64,000 nucleotides of DNA from Fructobacillus americanaquae (GTDB lineage: Bacteria > Bacillota > Bacilli > Lactobacillales > Lactobacillaceae). Position 1 is the stretch's first letter. Every line of letters begins with the position of its first letter. The notes beneath the pieces were generated by a model. It was not told where the DNA came from, ran no database searches, and saw nothing but the letters and a program-made list of their open reading frames with translations. The stretch is taken from NCBI RefSeq assembly GCF_024029775.1, contig NZ_CP097122.1, forward strand, positions 1,117,001 to 1,181,000. The letters are read 5' to 3'. Below, piece after piece: positions 1 through 9,079 of the stretch. Position numbers and translations under genes: made by a program.

Positions 1-1
1 G

Positions 2-2368
2 GGTTATTTACGGGCTCGCATTGATGGTGAAATTGTCGAACTTGATACAGTTGATGACCTTGCTTTGGAACGCAACCGCTTCCATGATATTGATGTTTTG
101 GTGGATCGAATTGTGTTGCGGGCTGATGCTCGGTCGCGCCTTTTTGATTCAATTGAAGCAGCGACGAACCTAGCGGGGGGATTAGTCGTTTTGGAACCAG
201 TTGGCCGTGGTGATGAGGAGGTTCCCGCGCCATTGAGGTTCTCAGACCACTATTTGGGTGACCTGAAAGATTTTAAGGTTGGCCGGTTGGAACCGCGACT
301 CTTTTCTTTCAACGCACCAATGGGAGCTTGCCCAGTTTGTCAGGGACTGGGGGCAACCCAGGAGGTTGATTTAGACCTCGTTGTGCCTGATGATACCTTG
401 ACGCTGAAACAGGGCGCTCTGGCGCCTTGGAACCCAATTTCTTCCAATTACTATCCTGCATTGTTGGAACAGTTCTGTGAACAATTTGGAATTGACCAAA
501 ATGTGCCCTTCATGGACTTATCAAAGAAGGACCAAGACCTGATTTTATATGGTTCGGGTGAAAAAGAATTCCATTTCCATTTTCAAAACGATTTTGGTGG
601 CGTTCGTGATGCTGATCAGGTTTTCGAAGGGGTGATGAATAACGTTTCCCGGCGGTATAAGGAAACCAACTCTGACTTTACTCGTGACCAAATGGCCCAG
701 TACATGACGCGATTAACCTGTCCAGCATGTCATGGATACCGGTTAAATCCGGCGGCCTTGTCGATTAAGGTTGGGGGTCGCAATATTGGTGATGTCACTA
801 ATTTGCCAGTTGATGAAGAGCTAGCATACTTTGCTAATTTAACCTTTGGCCCCCAGGACCAGGAAATTGCTCAACCAATTTTAAAAGAAATTCAAGATCG
901 ACTTGGCTTTTTGCGGTCGGTTGGCCTTGATTATTTGACGCTATCTCGTTCTGCAGCGACATTGTCTGGTGGTGAATCTCAGCGAATTCGTTTAGCAACA
1001 CAAATTGGATCCAACCTATCTGGGGTTCTTTATGTTTTGGATGAGCCATCGATTGGTTTGCACCAGCGCGATAATGACAAGCTCTTAGCATCAATGAAGT
1101 CAATGCGTGATTTGGGCAATACGTTGGTTGTCGTGGAACACGACGAGGATACCATGGAGGCGGCCGACTACCTCATTGATGTCGGCCCTGGTGCTGGGTC
1201 ACTTGGTGGCCAAATTATGGCTGCTGGAACACCGACCGAGGTCATGCAGAATCCAAAATCTTTGACGGGTCAGTACCTTTCGGGGAAGCGGTATATTCCA
1301 GTACCAAAGTCTCGTCGGAAGGGTAATGGAGCAGAAATTGTCATTCGAGGAGCAAAGGAAAATAACCTGAAAAACATTACGGCGAAGTTCCCACTGGGCA
1401 AGTTTGTGGCCGTAACGGGGGTTTCTGGATCGGGCAAGTCGACACTCGTCAATACCATTTTAAAACGGGTTTTGAAGCAAAAACTCAACAAGAATTCAAA
1501 TAAGCCTGGTGCTTACCGCTCGGTTGAAGGAATTGAAAACCTCGAACAAGTAGTTGATATCGACCAATCGCCAATCGGTCGAACGCCACGGTCAAACCCT
1601 GCCACTTATACAGGTGTTTTTGACGATATTCGCGAGTTGTTTGCCCAGACAAATGAGGCTAAACTCCGTGGCTATTCTAAGGGACGGTTTTCTTTTAATA
1701 CGAAGGGTGGCCGTTGTGAAAACTGTCGTGGTGATGGAGTCATCAAGATTGAGATGAACTTTTTACCTGATGTTTACGTAGCCTGTGAGGTCTGTGGTGG
1801 TACTCGTTACAATTCTGAAACCTTGGAAGTTACTTATAAGGATAAGACGATTTCTCAAGTTTTGGATATGACCGCTAAGGAAGCCCTCGATTTCTTTGCA
1901 CCAATTCCAAAAATTGCGCGCCGTTTGCAAACAATTAATGATGTTGGTTTGGGCTATGTAAAATTAGGTCAGTCCGCAACAACCCTATCAGGTGGTGAGG
2001 CGCAGCGAATGAAGCTGGCTTCCGAATTACACCGAAGGACAAACGGGAAGACGATTTATATCTTAGATGAACCAACAACTGGCTTGCATACCGATGACAT
2101 TGCTCGATTGCTAACGGTTTTGAACCGTTTGGTTGATGCCGGCAATACGGTCGTTGTTATCGAGCACAACTTGGACGTAATAAAATCAGCTGACTGGTTG
2201 ATTGATTTGGGTCCAGAGGGCGGTGCCGGTGGTGGTAAGATTCTGGTCACTGGGACACCGGAAAAGGTTGCGAAAAATACCGAATCTTATACGGCAAAGT
2301 ATTTGAAAAAAATTATGGACCGGGATATTGCCCGTGAAAAGCGTGATGAAAAATCAGTGCAGCCCTAA
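2..2368 (+). CDS. uvrA: UvrABC excinuclease subunit A, 5'-truncated by window edge
   Basis: UvrA is the damage-recognition ATPase of nucleotide excision repair and works with UvrB and UvrC (uvrC is at 41303). The frame is open from the first base, so the true start and the first Walker A lie outside; about 789 residues are visible of a usual ~950. Visible in order: zinc-module cysteines (CPVCQG, then CPACHG), the first ABC signature LSGGESQRIRL with Walker B (VLDEPSIGLH), the second Walker A (GVSGSGKST), a further Cys4 zinc module (CENCRGDG and CEVCGGTRY), and the second signature LSGGEAQRMKL with ILDEPTTGLH. The C-terminus is complete and is followed by a terminator. Confidence 0.97.
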   Translation, partial: GYLRARIDGEIVELDTVDDLALERNRFHDIDVLVDRIVLRADARSRLFDSIEAATNLAGGLVVLEPVGRGDEEVPAPLRFSDHYLGDLKDFKVGRLEPRLFSFNAPMGACPVCQGLGATQEVDLDLVVPDDTLTLKQGALAPWNPISSNYYPALLEQFCEQFGIDQNVPFMDLSKKDQDLILYGSGEKEFHFHFQNDFGGVRDADQVFEGVMNNVSRRYKETNSDFTRDQMAQYMTRLTCPACHGYRLNPAALSIKVGGRNIGDVTNLPVDEELAYFANLTFGPQDQEIAQPILKEIQDRLGFLRSVGLDYLTLSRSAATLSGGESQRIRLATQIGSNLSGVLYVLDEPSIGLHQRDNDKLLASMKSMRDLGNTLVVVEHDEDTMEAADYLIDVGPGAGSLGGQIMAAGTPTEVMQNPKSLTGQYLSGKRYIPVPKSRRKGNGAEIVIRGAKENNLKNITAKFPLGKFVAVTGVSGSGKSTLVNTILKRVLKQKLNKNSNKPGAYRSVEGIENLEQVVDIDQSPIGRTPRSNPATYTGVFDDIRELFAQTNEAKLRGYSKGRFSFNTKGGRCENCRGDGVIKIEMNFLPDVYVACEVCGGTRYNSETLEVTYKDKTISQVLDMTAKEALDFFAPIPKIARRLQTINDVGLGYVKLGQSATTLSGGEAQRMKLASELHRRTNGKTIYILDEPTTGLHTDDIARLLTVLNRLVDAGNTVVVIEHNLDVIKSADWLIDLGPEGGAGGGKILVTGTPEKVAKNTESYTAKYLKKIMDRDIAREKRDEKSVQP

Positions 2369-2376
2369 AGAACAAT

Positions 2377-2420
2377 AAAAACGGCAGTGACCATCTGCTT
2401 TTGATGGTCACTGCCGTTTT
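2377..2420. terminator. Bidirectional terminator between uvrA and thyA
   Basis: A long perfect stem (aaaaacggcagtgaccatc paired with its complement) has an A run on the left and a T run on the right. It therefore serves both convergent genes. Confidence 0.9.
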
Positions 2421-2452
2421 GTTTTCTAATAATTGAAAGTGCTTAGCTTGGC

Positions 2453-3415
2453 TTAAACCGCAACCGCACCACGGATAGCCGGTTCTGATTCATAATCCAA
2501 AATTTTAATATCATCCATGGTGTAATCAAAGATTGACTTGACCTCAGGGTTCAGCCAAAGCTTTGGCAATGGATGCATTGGTCGACTAATTTGTTCTTTG
2601 ACTTGGTCGATGTGGTTCTTGTAGATATGTGTGTCGCCGATGGTGTGGACGAAGTCACCAACTTCCAGACCAGTTTGAGCAGCAATCATGTGAATCAACA
2701 GCGAGTAAGAAGCGATATTGAAGGGAACGCCTAAGAAAAAGTCACCTGAGCGTTGGTAAAGTTGTGCGGAGAGCTTACCATCGCTGACGTAGTACTGGGA
2801 TAAGACATGGCAGGAAGGTAATGGTGCCTGGGGAGTTGTTTCTGCATTCCAGGCAGACAAAATTAAACGCCGAGAGTTCGGATTGTTCTTGATTTGGTCG
2901 ATTAAGTTGCTGACTTGGTCTGTGGTACCACCTTCGGGCAAAACTGAAGCCCATGACCGCCAGAGCTTACCGTAAACTTCACCGATATAACCGTACTTTT
3001 CCATAAAATCATCATCGTTTAAGATTTTGTCGACGAAGATGTCCTTTTGTTCCTGGTAGAGAGCATTGAACTGGGAATCGGTTTGTGACCGCAAGCCAAA
3101 ATCAGTCATGTCCGGTCCGCTGTACTCGTCAGACTCAATCCAGTTTTTAAAGGCCCATTCGTCCCAGATATGGTTATTGTTTTGCAACAAGAAGCGGATG
3201 TTATTATCACCGCGCAAGAACCAGAGCAATTCTGATTTGATCAGCTTGAAGAAAACTTTTTTAGTGGTTAAAAGAGGAAATCCTTCCTGGAGGTCAAAGC
3301 GCATCTGTGTTCCAAAGATTGAATAGGTTCCGGTCCCAGTTCGATCATCCTTGTAGTGGCCTTCGTTTAAAATTTTAGCCGCCATATCGAGGTATGTTTG
3401 TTCGTTTTGACTCAT
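2453..3415 (-). CDS. thyA: Thymidylate synthase
   Basis: Converts dUMP to dTMP with methylene-tetrahydrofolate as carbon donor and reductant. The catalytic Cys lies in PLPSCHVLSQYY near residue 202, followed by the nucleotide/folate segment QLYQRSGDFFLGVPFN. At 320 residues it is the longer ThyA form with an extra internal segment seen in lactobacilli. The ATG has a good ribosome site (aaagggga) upstream on the minus strand. It lies downstream of comEB (dCMP to dUMP), so the two supply consecutive steps of dTMP synthesis, and folD next door supplies the folate. A hairpin between comEB and thyA suggests separate or attenuated transcription. Confidence 0.98.
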   Translation of the reverse strand: MSQNEQTYLDMAAKILNEGHYKDDRTGTGTYSIFGTQMRFDLQEGFPLLTTKKVFFKLIKSELLWFLRGDNNIRFLLQNNNHIWDEWAFKNWIESDEYSGPDMTDFGLRSQTDSQFNALYQEQKDIFVDKILNDDDFMEKYGYIGEVYGKLWRSWASVLPEGGTTDQVSNLIDQIKNNPNSRRLILSAWNAETTPQAPLPSCHVLSQYYVSDGKLSAQLYQRSGDFFLGVPFNIASYSLLIHMIAAQTGLEVGDFVHTIGDTHIYKNHIDQVKEQISRPMHPLPKLWLNPEVKSIFDYTMDDIKILDYESEPAIRGAVAV

Positions 3416-3457
3416 GATTAGTCCCCTTTAATAAAAAATTATCCTTCTCAGTATAGC

Positions 3458-3486
3458 AAAAAAGCCAAGAGTACTCCTGGCTTTTT
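3458..3486 (-). terminator. Terminator downstream of comEB
   Basis: On the minus strand, AAAAAGCCA and TGGCTTTTT flank a short loop containing a gagtactc palindrome, and a T run follows. It sits between the comEB stop and the thyA start. Confidence 0.7.
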
Positions 3487-3493
3487 CTTGGGT

Positions 3494-3973
3494 CTAGTCT
3501 TGAATAAATTGAGTGAGGTTAATTTGCTCAGCTGTCTGTTCTTCAAAGGGGACTTGGACTAAGGCAACATTTTTTTCTTCTAAGAGGGACTCGGCAAATT
3601 CGTCATTGTGATAGTCGCGCATGAAGTTAATCTTTTTAATGCCGGCTTGAAGCAAGAGTTTTGTACACTGCACGCAGGGAACATCGGTGACATAGACTTC
3701 TGATCCTTCAACGGCAATGCCCATCGAGGCGGCCTGCATTAAGGCGTTTTGCTCGGCATGAACGGCTCTGATACAGTGACCATCGACGACATAGTCACCA
3801 ACTTCCGTACAGTGAGGGGTGCCAGAAACGGCCCCGTTGTAGCCAGAGGCGATAATGCGATGGTCCTTAACAAGGATGGCGCCAACGTGACGTCTAGTGC
3901 AAGTTGACCGGGTCGACAGGATGGCGGCTTGTGCGATAAAGTATTGATCCCAAGAAATACGGTTGTCAGACAT
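3494..3973 (-). CDS. comEB: Deoxycytidylate (dCMP) deaminase, ComEB-type
   Basis: A zinc-dependent deaminase of the cytidine/deoxycytidylate family, converting dCMP to dUMP for the neighbouring ThyA. The zinc and catalytic motifs are HAEQNAL (His plus proton-shuttle Glu) and PCVQCTKLLLQAGI (two Cys ligands). The length of 159 residues is normal. The ATG has an upstream aaagg site. Despite the comE name in Bacillus, the role is nucleotide metabolism; no other comE gene is adjacent. Confidence 0.95.
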   Translation of the reverse strand: MSDNRISWDQYFIAQAAILSTRSTCTRRHVGAILVKDHRIIASGYNGAVSGTPHCTEVGDYVVDGHCIRAVHAEQNALMQAASMGIAVEGSEVYVTDVPCVQCTKLLLQAGIKKINFMRDYHNDEFAESLLEEKNVALVQVPFEEQTAEQINLTQFIQD

Positions 3974-4083
3974 GAAAAAAATTACCTTTCTGTAAACAAA
4001 AAACGGTTTTATTCTGATAAAATTGTCTTACAAAGATATTTTATAATAAAACGTTCGGAAAATCAGGAGCAAGGAGAAACGTA

Positions 4084-4944
4084 ATGGCAACTATTTTAGA
4101 CGGAAAGGCCCTCTCGAAGGACCTCAAAATCGCACTGGCGGACAAGGTCAAGGAATCGGGGTTGAGTCCAAAGTTAGCGGTTGTTTTCGATCCAAAAAAT
4201 GATGGATCACGTCTCTATGTTGGCATGAAGCAACGAGCAGCAGCCAAGGTTGGTATTGCCACTGAGGATATTGCGGTTGCTGACGATGTGACAACAGAAG
4301 CCGTCTTAAAGATTGTAGCAGATTTGAACGCAGATCCAAGTGTAACTGGTATTTTGGTTCAAGCGCCATTGCCAAAAACTGTCAATGACCAACAGGTTTT
4401 CTCAGCCATCGCCCCTGAAAAGGATGTTGATGGATTAGGGGCCTTCAACCAAGGGATGCTCTTTGGTGACCAACCTGGCGAATACGCTGTGGCTGCCACT
4501 CCACAAGGAGTGATGACGCTGTTGAGGCATTATGACATTGATTTACATGGCAAGAAGGCTGTTGTTGTTGGCCGGTCTCAGCTTTTTGGTCGACCAATGG
4601 CTGCTTTGTTAAACAACGCGAACGCAACGGTAACGATGGCTCACCGTTACACCCCACGTGAAATGCTTTTGGATTCCCTCCAAAATGCGGATATTGTGGT
4701 CGTTGGGGTTGGGATTGCCAACTTTATTACCGGTGACCAAATTAAAGATGGTGCTGTTTTGGTTGATGTCGGGATGAACGTCGTCGACGGGAAGACCACG
4801 GGTGATATCGAATTTGCCTCAGCCGAAAAGAAGGCTTCTTTCATTACGCCAGTGCCAGGTGGTGTTGGTCCGATGACCATCGCTACTCTGTTGGAAAATA
4901 CTTTTGCAGCCGCTCTGAACCAAGCAAAAAGCAGTAAGAATTAA
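4084..4944 (+). CDS. folD: Methylenetetrahydrofolate dehydrogenase / cyclohydrolase
   Basis: Bifunctional cytosolic enzyme interconverting methylene-, methenyl- and formyl-tetrahydrofolate, which feeds purine, fMet and thymidylate synthesis. The active-site Tyr/Lys segment is LYVGMKQRAAAK near residues 44-55. The FolD signatures are GILVQAPLPK, VVVGRSQLFGRPMAALL (NADP Rossmann part) and ITPVPGGVGPMTIATLLENT near the C-terminus. The 286-residue length is standard. The start is clear from caaggagaaac upstream of the ATG. It is monocistronic: divergent from comEB and closed by a terminator. Confidence 0.98.
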   Translation: MATILDGKALSKDLKIALADKVKESGLSPKLAVVFDPKNDGSRLYVGMKQRAAAKVGIATEDIAVADDVTTEAVLKIVADLNADPSVTGILVQAPLPKTVNDQQVFSAIAPEKDVDGLGAFNQGMLFGDQPGEYAVAATPQGVMTLLRHYDIDLHGKKAVVVGRSQLFGRPMAALLNNANATVTMAHRYTPREMLLDSLQNADIVVVGVGIANFITGDQIKDGAVLVDVGMNVVDGKTTGDIEFASAEKKASFITPVPGGVGPMTIATLLENTFAAALNQAKSSKN

Positions 4945-4956
4945 TTATGTTTATCT

Positions 4957-4990
4957 AAAAGATCGAATTCATTGGATTCGGTCTTTTTTG
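4957..4990 (+). terminator. folD terminator
   Basis: A stem agatcgaat/attcggtct (one G-U pair) is followed directly by six T residues. Confidence 0.85.
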
Positions 4991-5128
4991 TTTACAAAAA
5001 GGTTCCTTGCCTAACCTGCTCGAGCGGACAAGGAATGATGGAAAATTGGCCACGTCAACAGCTTTTTTGGTTGAGCAATTTTTTACTGAACTGGTCGTCT
5101 TATTCACTAGCAACGAAGGGAGGACACC

Positions 5129-6087
5129 ATGATCAAGAAAATGGCCAATTGGCCAGAACATGAACGGGCAGACCCCGCGGATTGGATTCAAGCCGTTTTA
5201 ACCTGGGTCAGACGAAAAAGGTAGCTGATTTTTATTTTTTACCAGCAGAGGGCAATGATTATCAGGTTCGTGGGCAAATTCTGGGCGTAGTCAGACCCCT
5301 CGCAGTGATGCAAGCGGACTTTGGGAAACGGGTTTTGGCCGTGATTAAGTACCGGGCAGGTTTAAATTTGGCTGAAAGTCGACGTCCACAATTGGGCCGT
5401 TTTGATTTTGGCCGGGGCTTTGTCCGTGTCTCAACCGTTGGCGACTTTTTGGGACAAGAGAGTGCCGTTTTACGGCTAATTTATCCTAATCTAGCGCAAA
5501 ATCGCTGGTTTGACCCAGCTGTATTTGAAGATTTAGTAACTGAAAAAATCACTGCGGGTCTCTATCTGGTCGCCGGCCCCACTGGATCAGGCAAAATCAG
5601 TACCCTTTATCGTTTGTTGGCAGCTTGGTCACCAGGGAAAGTCGTTTTAACAGTCGAAGATCCAGTTGAAATTTATCAGCCAGCCTTTTTGCAATTACAA
5701 GTTAACGAACAGGCTGGGATCGATTACCAATCCTTAATTAAGGTGGCTTTGCGCCATCGGCCGGACTTATTGGTGATTGGTGAGATTCGTGATGCTAAAA
5801 CTGCTCAGGCTGCCCTGCAAGCGGCCTTAGCCGGTCATTTGGTTTTAAGCACTCTGCATGCTAATTCGGAGCTTGCTGTTTTCGATCGTTTGTTAAACCT
5901 CGGTCTTGACCATCAATTACTGAATCAAGCCTTGGTCAAAACGATTTATCAGCGTTTGCTCCCGGGATTAGATGGTCAGTTAGGTGTTGTTTGCGGGGTG
6001 GTTAATTGGAGGGCGGGTGAAGTGATTCGTCATCTCTCCTATGCAGAAAATTTAAAGCGCTATCAACAAGAAAATCAGGAGGTTTAA
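5129..6087 (+). pseudogene. comGA: comGA, pseudopilus assembly ATPase, frameshifted near its N-terminus
   Basis: ComGA is the cytoplasmic ATPase that drives assembly of the competence pseudopilus. The natural start is the ATG at 5129 behind a strong aagggagg site. That frame gives about 31 residues (ending DWIQAVLTWVRRKR) and hits TAG at 5222. The homologous protein continues one base back from about 5218 as VADFYFLPAEG and runs to 6087. One extra A in the A5 run at 5215-5219 would join both parts into a normal ~320-residue ComGA. The remainder has the Asp box (TVEDPVE), Walker B (PDLLVIGEIRD) and His box (GHLVLSTLHA). Walker A reads GPTGSGKIST: the Thr/Ser expected after Lys is Ile. A TTG at 5182 gives an open frame but has no convincing ribosome site. 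Confidence 0.85.
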
Positions 6088-6090
6088 TCG

Positions 6091-7125
6091 ATGCGTAGAA
6101 AACGAAAAAATCGCTTTGCCGAAAGTGACCAAGTTCTTTTCTTAGCCGAACTTGGGGAGTTGACGGCATCTGGTTATGCCTTATCACTGAGTCTCGATGT
6201 TTTAGCGAGTGCACATCCAAGCTGGCAGAAACGGCTATTGACCATCCGAGGCCAGTTGGAACATGGTCATCCATTAGCTACTAGTTTGGGAATGGTTTTA
6301 ACTCCTTCGATTGGAATTTATCTTGATTTGGGGCAGTCGCATGGTAATTTTGACCAAACGCTGATAGCGTTAGCGAGCAACTTTGATCATGTGTTGCGCT
6401 ATAAGCAAAGGCTCCGTCAAATTTTAACTTATCCGGTGATTTTATTGGTCTTTTTGCTATCCCTGGTGGTGGGGATGGAGACGTATCTTTATCCGATTTT
6501 TCATGCCTTGTCGGCTGGGCAAGAGGGAAGGCAGGGCACAGGCAGCAATCCTGCTCTCTTTTCTTTGCATGTTTTAGTCTTTTTCTTTGTGTTTTTTTTA
6601 GCCATGATGGTTGTCCTGCTTTTTTGGCTGAAGCATTTATCACCACTGCAACGAATCCAAGTTTTCACTCGAGTGCCCTTTTTAGGGACACTCGTGCAGA
6701 CACTCTTAACTTATTTGTTAGCGGAGCATCTTGGGATTTTGTTGTTAGCAGGACACACGTTGCCAAATGTGATTGACCGTTTTGCTGCTTTAGCCACTAA
6801 GAAAAATGGCTTAGTTGTGGCCATTGCTAAACGGGCCCAAGAAGCCGTGCAGAGTGGCCAGACTTTGCAAAGCTGGATTAATGAGCAGGGCTATTTGAAA
6901 AAGTCACTAGCAACTTATTTAGACAGAGGGTTTACTGGACCGATACTTGGTACCTACTTGACTTATTATGCTAAGAGCGAATTTCAACGGTTTGATCGCC
7001 AAACTAGTCAATTATTGGGTCTAATTCAGCCGCTCTTTTTTGCCCTGATTGGGCTAACTATTGTTTTGTTATACCTCGCAATGCTATTACCGCTGTATAA
7101 AAATTTAGGAGGAATGTCGCTATGA
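6091..7125 (+). CDS. comGB: ComGB, pseudopilus inner-membrane platform protein
   Basis: Type II secretion F-domain protein that anchors competence pseudopilus assembly in the membrane. At 344 residues it has the normal length. It shows two cytoplasmic F-type regions (near residues 15-105 and 215-310), each followed by hydrophobic segments (around 115-135 with 160-185, and a C-terminal one around 315-338). It starts 3 bp after comGA at an ATG preceded by aatcaggaggttt, so translation does not depend on intact comGA. No lesion is visible. Its stop overlaps the comGC start. Confidence 0.93.
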   Translation: MRRKRKNRFAESDQVLFLAELGELTASGYALSLSLDVLASAHPSWQKRLLTIRGQLEHGHPLATSLGMVLTPSIGIYLDLGQSHGNFDQTLIALASNFDHVLRYKQRLRQILTYPVILLVFLLSLVVGMETYLYPIFHALSAGQEGRQGTGSNPALFSLHVLVFFFVFFLAMMVVLLFWLKHLSPLQRIQVFTRVPFLGTLVQTLLTYLLAEHLGILLLAGHTLPNVIDRFAALATKKNGLVVAIAKRAQEAVQSGQTLQSWINEQGYLKKSLATYLDRGFTGPILGTYLTYYAKSEFQRFDRQTSQLLGLIQPLFFALIGLTIVLLYLAMLLPLYKNLGGMSL

Positions 7126-7670
7126 CGCACACACTGGACCTTGCTAAGTACGCACAAACTCGAATTGGGGGACAATCTCGGTTTTCAGGAAGACCGCGAA
7201 ATGGCTGTCGCTATCAAAACTTTCCGTTTAATCAAGTACGGCCCATTCATGCTTGTAACCCAAAGACTATTTGTCAACCCTATAAACGCTTTTGGCTGAA
7301 ACGGGACCATCGTAAAATTAGTCAATCAAAGGCTTGCTATGCTGCAATTCGTGCTAAAAACCGACGAGTACTAACGAAACAAAAAGGATTCACGTTGATT
7401 GAAGCGACGGTTGTGCTCTTTATTATCGGTCTGTTGATGTTGCTGATTTTGCCAAACTTAACGCAACAACGCGATAAGGCGCAGCAAACTCATGCAAAGG
7501 CAATGGTCGCTACTGTACAGACACAGGTTGATTTGTACGTTAATGACCACCCAGAAAAGAAACAGGTCACAATGGCTGATTTAGCAAAGGAAAACTACCT
7601 GACCAAGGAACAGCTTGAAAAAGTTAAGGCACTGAAAATTGTAATTGCAGGTCATGAAGCTAAAATTTAA
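7122..7670 (+). CDS. comGC: ComGC, major pseudopilin, with unusual N-terminal extension
   Basis: The major pilin of the competence pseudopilus. The prepilin signature KQKGFTLIEATVVLFIIGLLMLL lies at about residues 86-108, followed by a normal ~80-residue pilin tail (PNLTQQRDKAQ and onward). ComGC is usually about 100 residues with a leader of under 20; here the open frame from the ATG overlapping the comGB stop adds about 85 residues rich in Arg, Lys and Cys that resemble no pilin leader. No in-frame ATG, GTG or TTG with a ribosome site lies close before the pilin motif. The start is therefore uncertain: a real long leader, an unusual start codon, or inserted or decayed sequence. Confidence 0.8.
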   Translation: MTHTLDLAKYAQTRIGGQSRFSGRPRNGCRYQNFPFNQVRPIHACNPKTICQPYKRFWLKRDHRKISQSKACYAAIRAKNRRVLTKQKGFTLIEATVVLFIIGLLMLLILPNLTQQRDKAQQTHAKAMVATVQTQVDLYVNDHPEKKQVTMADLAKENYLTKEQLEKVKALKIVIAGHEAKI

Positions 7671-8052
7671 ATCGTTTACCTTGGTCGAATCCGTGATTGC
7701 CCTAAGTCTGGTATCACTTTTGCTCGGACTTGGGTTGGCCTTACGACCGAAGCAAAATCAGCAGAGTTTTGAAGATTTTCAACAGCAATTTGCTGCCTAT
7801 TTTCAACGAGCCCGTCTATTAGCACAAGCACAAGAGATTGAAAGTGTTCTCAATTTTCAATCAGACCGCTTGGTGATTGGTCAAGAAGTGCTTTTTTATC
7901 CAGACAACAGCAAAATTGGTCAAACAACAAAAGTCGTGATTAAGCCCAGTGGCTATGTGGCCCCAGGTCATATTTCCTGGTCTCAGGGGCAAGTAACCTG
8001 GCGTCTTATTTTTCAATTTGGAGGTGGTACCTATCGTTTTGAGAAAGTTTAG
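7654..8052 (+). CDS. comGD: ComGD, minor pseudopilin
   Basis: Prepilin-like protein of the comG operon, 132 residues from the ATG at 7654. The N-terminal type IV pilin signal KSFTLVESVIALSLVSLLLG lies at residues 6-25, with the processing site before Phe and Glu at +5. It overlaps comGC by 17 bp, as is usual for translationally coupled comG genes. An upstream in-frame TTG (7645) is possible but less likely. Assignment as comGD rests on position and on the single pilin-like helix. Confidence 0.85.
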   Translation: MKLKFKSFTLVESVIALSLVSLLLGLGLALRPKQNQQSFEDFQQQFAAYFQRARLLAQAQEIESVLNFQSDRLVIGQEVLFYPDNSKIGQTTKVVIKPSGYVAPGHISWSQGQVTWRLIFQFGGGTYRFEKV

Positions 8053-8287
8053 CAAATCGTCAGGGTTTGTCCTCGTTGAGGGAATCATGGCACTGACGTT
8101 AATGACAGGTGTCGTCGTTTTTGAACTAGAAACATTGCACAATTATCAGCAAAAGCAGCAGGAATTAATTTTGCAAAATCAGGTGGCCAATCAAGAAAAA
8201 AGAAAAGCATTAGAGAGATGGCAATCTTTTGTTGACCAAACACAAAAACGGAAGGAAGAGGGCAATCATGACGGTCATTGCCAGTAA
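8039..8287 (+). CDS. comGE: ComGE-like minor pseudopilin
   Basis: Small protein (about 83 residues) with an N-terminal pilin-type helix: SSGFVLVEGIMALTLMTGVV follows a short basic leader (RKFSK). No ATG is available; the TTG at 8039 lies about 11 bases after a strong ggaggtgg site and is preferred to upstream TTG or GTG codons. It overlaps comGD by 14 bp and the next gene by 20 bp. The sequence is poorly conserved, so the name comes from position in the operon. Confidence 0.7.
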   Translation: MRKFSKSSGFVLVEGIMALTLMTGVVVFELETLHNYQQKQQELILQNQVANQEKRKALERWQSFVDQTQKRKEEGNHDGHCQ

Positions 8288-8732
8288 AAATAACCAAAGT
8301 AGCTTTACTATGGTAGAAGCAATCATGGCCCTGGCGGTGGCCGCAATGGTCTTTGAAGCGTTAATGGTCATTTTGCCACAAAGGAAGAAGGGGCAGACAC
8401 AAGATTTATCGACTGATGTTCAGGCAGCTTTAACCCAGTTAGGTCGGCAACACTATCAATTGGATCAAGTTCAAACTCGTGAAATTCATTTGAGGAAAAC
8501 TAGTGGTAAGCCGGTAACGTTGAGAGTTTTCAAGAATTATTTAGTTTTGGATGGGCCACATAACGGTCGCGTATTTTTATTACGAGGAATTGACGATTTA
8601 CGGGTTGAAAATTTTGGAACCTACCAGCGTTTGACTGTTTTGTCTCAGGGACACAAGAAAGCGAGCGGAATCCTCTTTTTACCCAAGACCAAGCAGACTA
8701 TTGTAAGTAGAGAGGGAAAAGATGGTCAATAA
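8268..8732 (+). CDS. comGF: ComGF-like minor pseudopilin
   Basis: A 154-residue protein from the ATG at 8268, which has a ggaagaggg site upstream. The N-terminal pilin-like signal NNQSSFTMVEAIMALAVAAM is followed by a soluble domain. The C-terminal region (VFLLRGIDDLRVENFG with following strand-like segments) fits the ComGF family. Overlaps with both neighbours indicate one operon. Confidence 0.8.
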   Translation: MTVIASKNNQSSFTMVEAIMALAVAAMVFEALMVILPQRKKGQTQDLSTDVQAALTQLGRQHYQLDQVQTREIHLRKTSGKPVTLRVFKNYLVLDGPHNGRVFLLRGIDDLRVENFGTYQRLTVLSQGHKKASGILFLPKTKQTIVSREGKDGQ

Positions 8733-9042
8733 CCGACAACGCCAGCATCGAAACCGTCAGCCGGCTTACTTATTGTTACCCACCATTTTGACATTGACAC
8801 TCATTGGCTTGATGTTTTTTTTACAAACAAAAATTTTTCACCAAAAGCTGCATACGCAATTATTGCTGCTGAAAATAACGACTATCGATACGAAACAAAT
8901 TGAAGCATCACGATTGTTTTGCCAAGATAACCAACAATTTGGCCAAATTCAGGGTGATTCTTGGGTAATTGAGCCGGAGAAAAGGCAGATTAAAATTACT
9001 TCGAAAAATCAGGATTACTATCGGCCACTTTTAACCCCTTAG
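8722..9042 (+). CDS. ComGG-like protein
   Basis: A 106-residue protein with one hydrophobic segment near residues 17-36 (YLLLPTILTLTLIGLMFFL) after a basic N-terminus, and a polar C-terminal domain. It overlaps comGF by 11 bp and is preceded by agagaggg. Its place as the last pilin-like gene of the operon suggests ComGG, which is very variable. I recognise no motif beyond the membrane helix. Confidence 0.6.
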   Translation: MVNNRQRQHRNRQPAYLLLPTILTLTLIGLMFFLQTKIFHQKLHTQLLLLKITTIDTKQIEASRLFCQDNQQFGQIQGDSWVIEPEKRQIKITSKNQDYYRPLLTP

Positions 9043-9079
9043 CCTTGTCTAGACCAGCAAAAAGGGCTAGAATAAGACC

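Noticed and set aside
5182-6087. comGA as an intact gene starting at TTG 5182
   Set aside because: No ribosome site fits that TTG, while the ATG at 5129 has an excellent one and encodes the missing N-terminal helix in a different frame.
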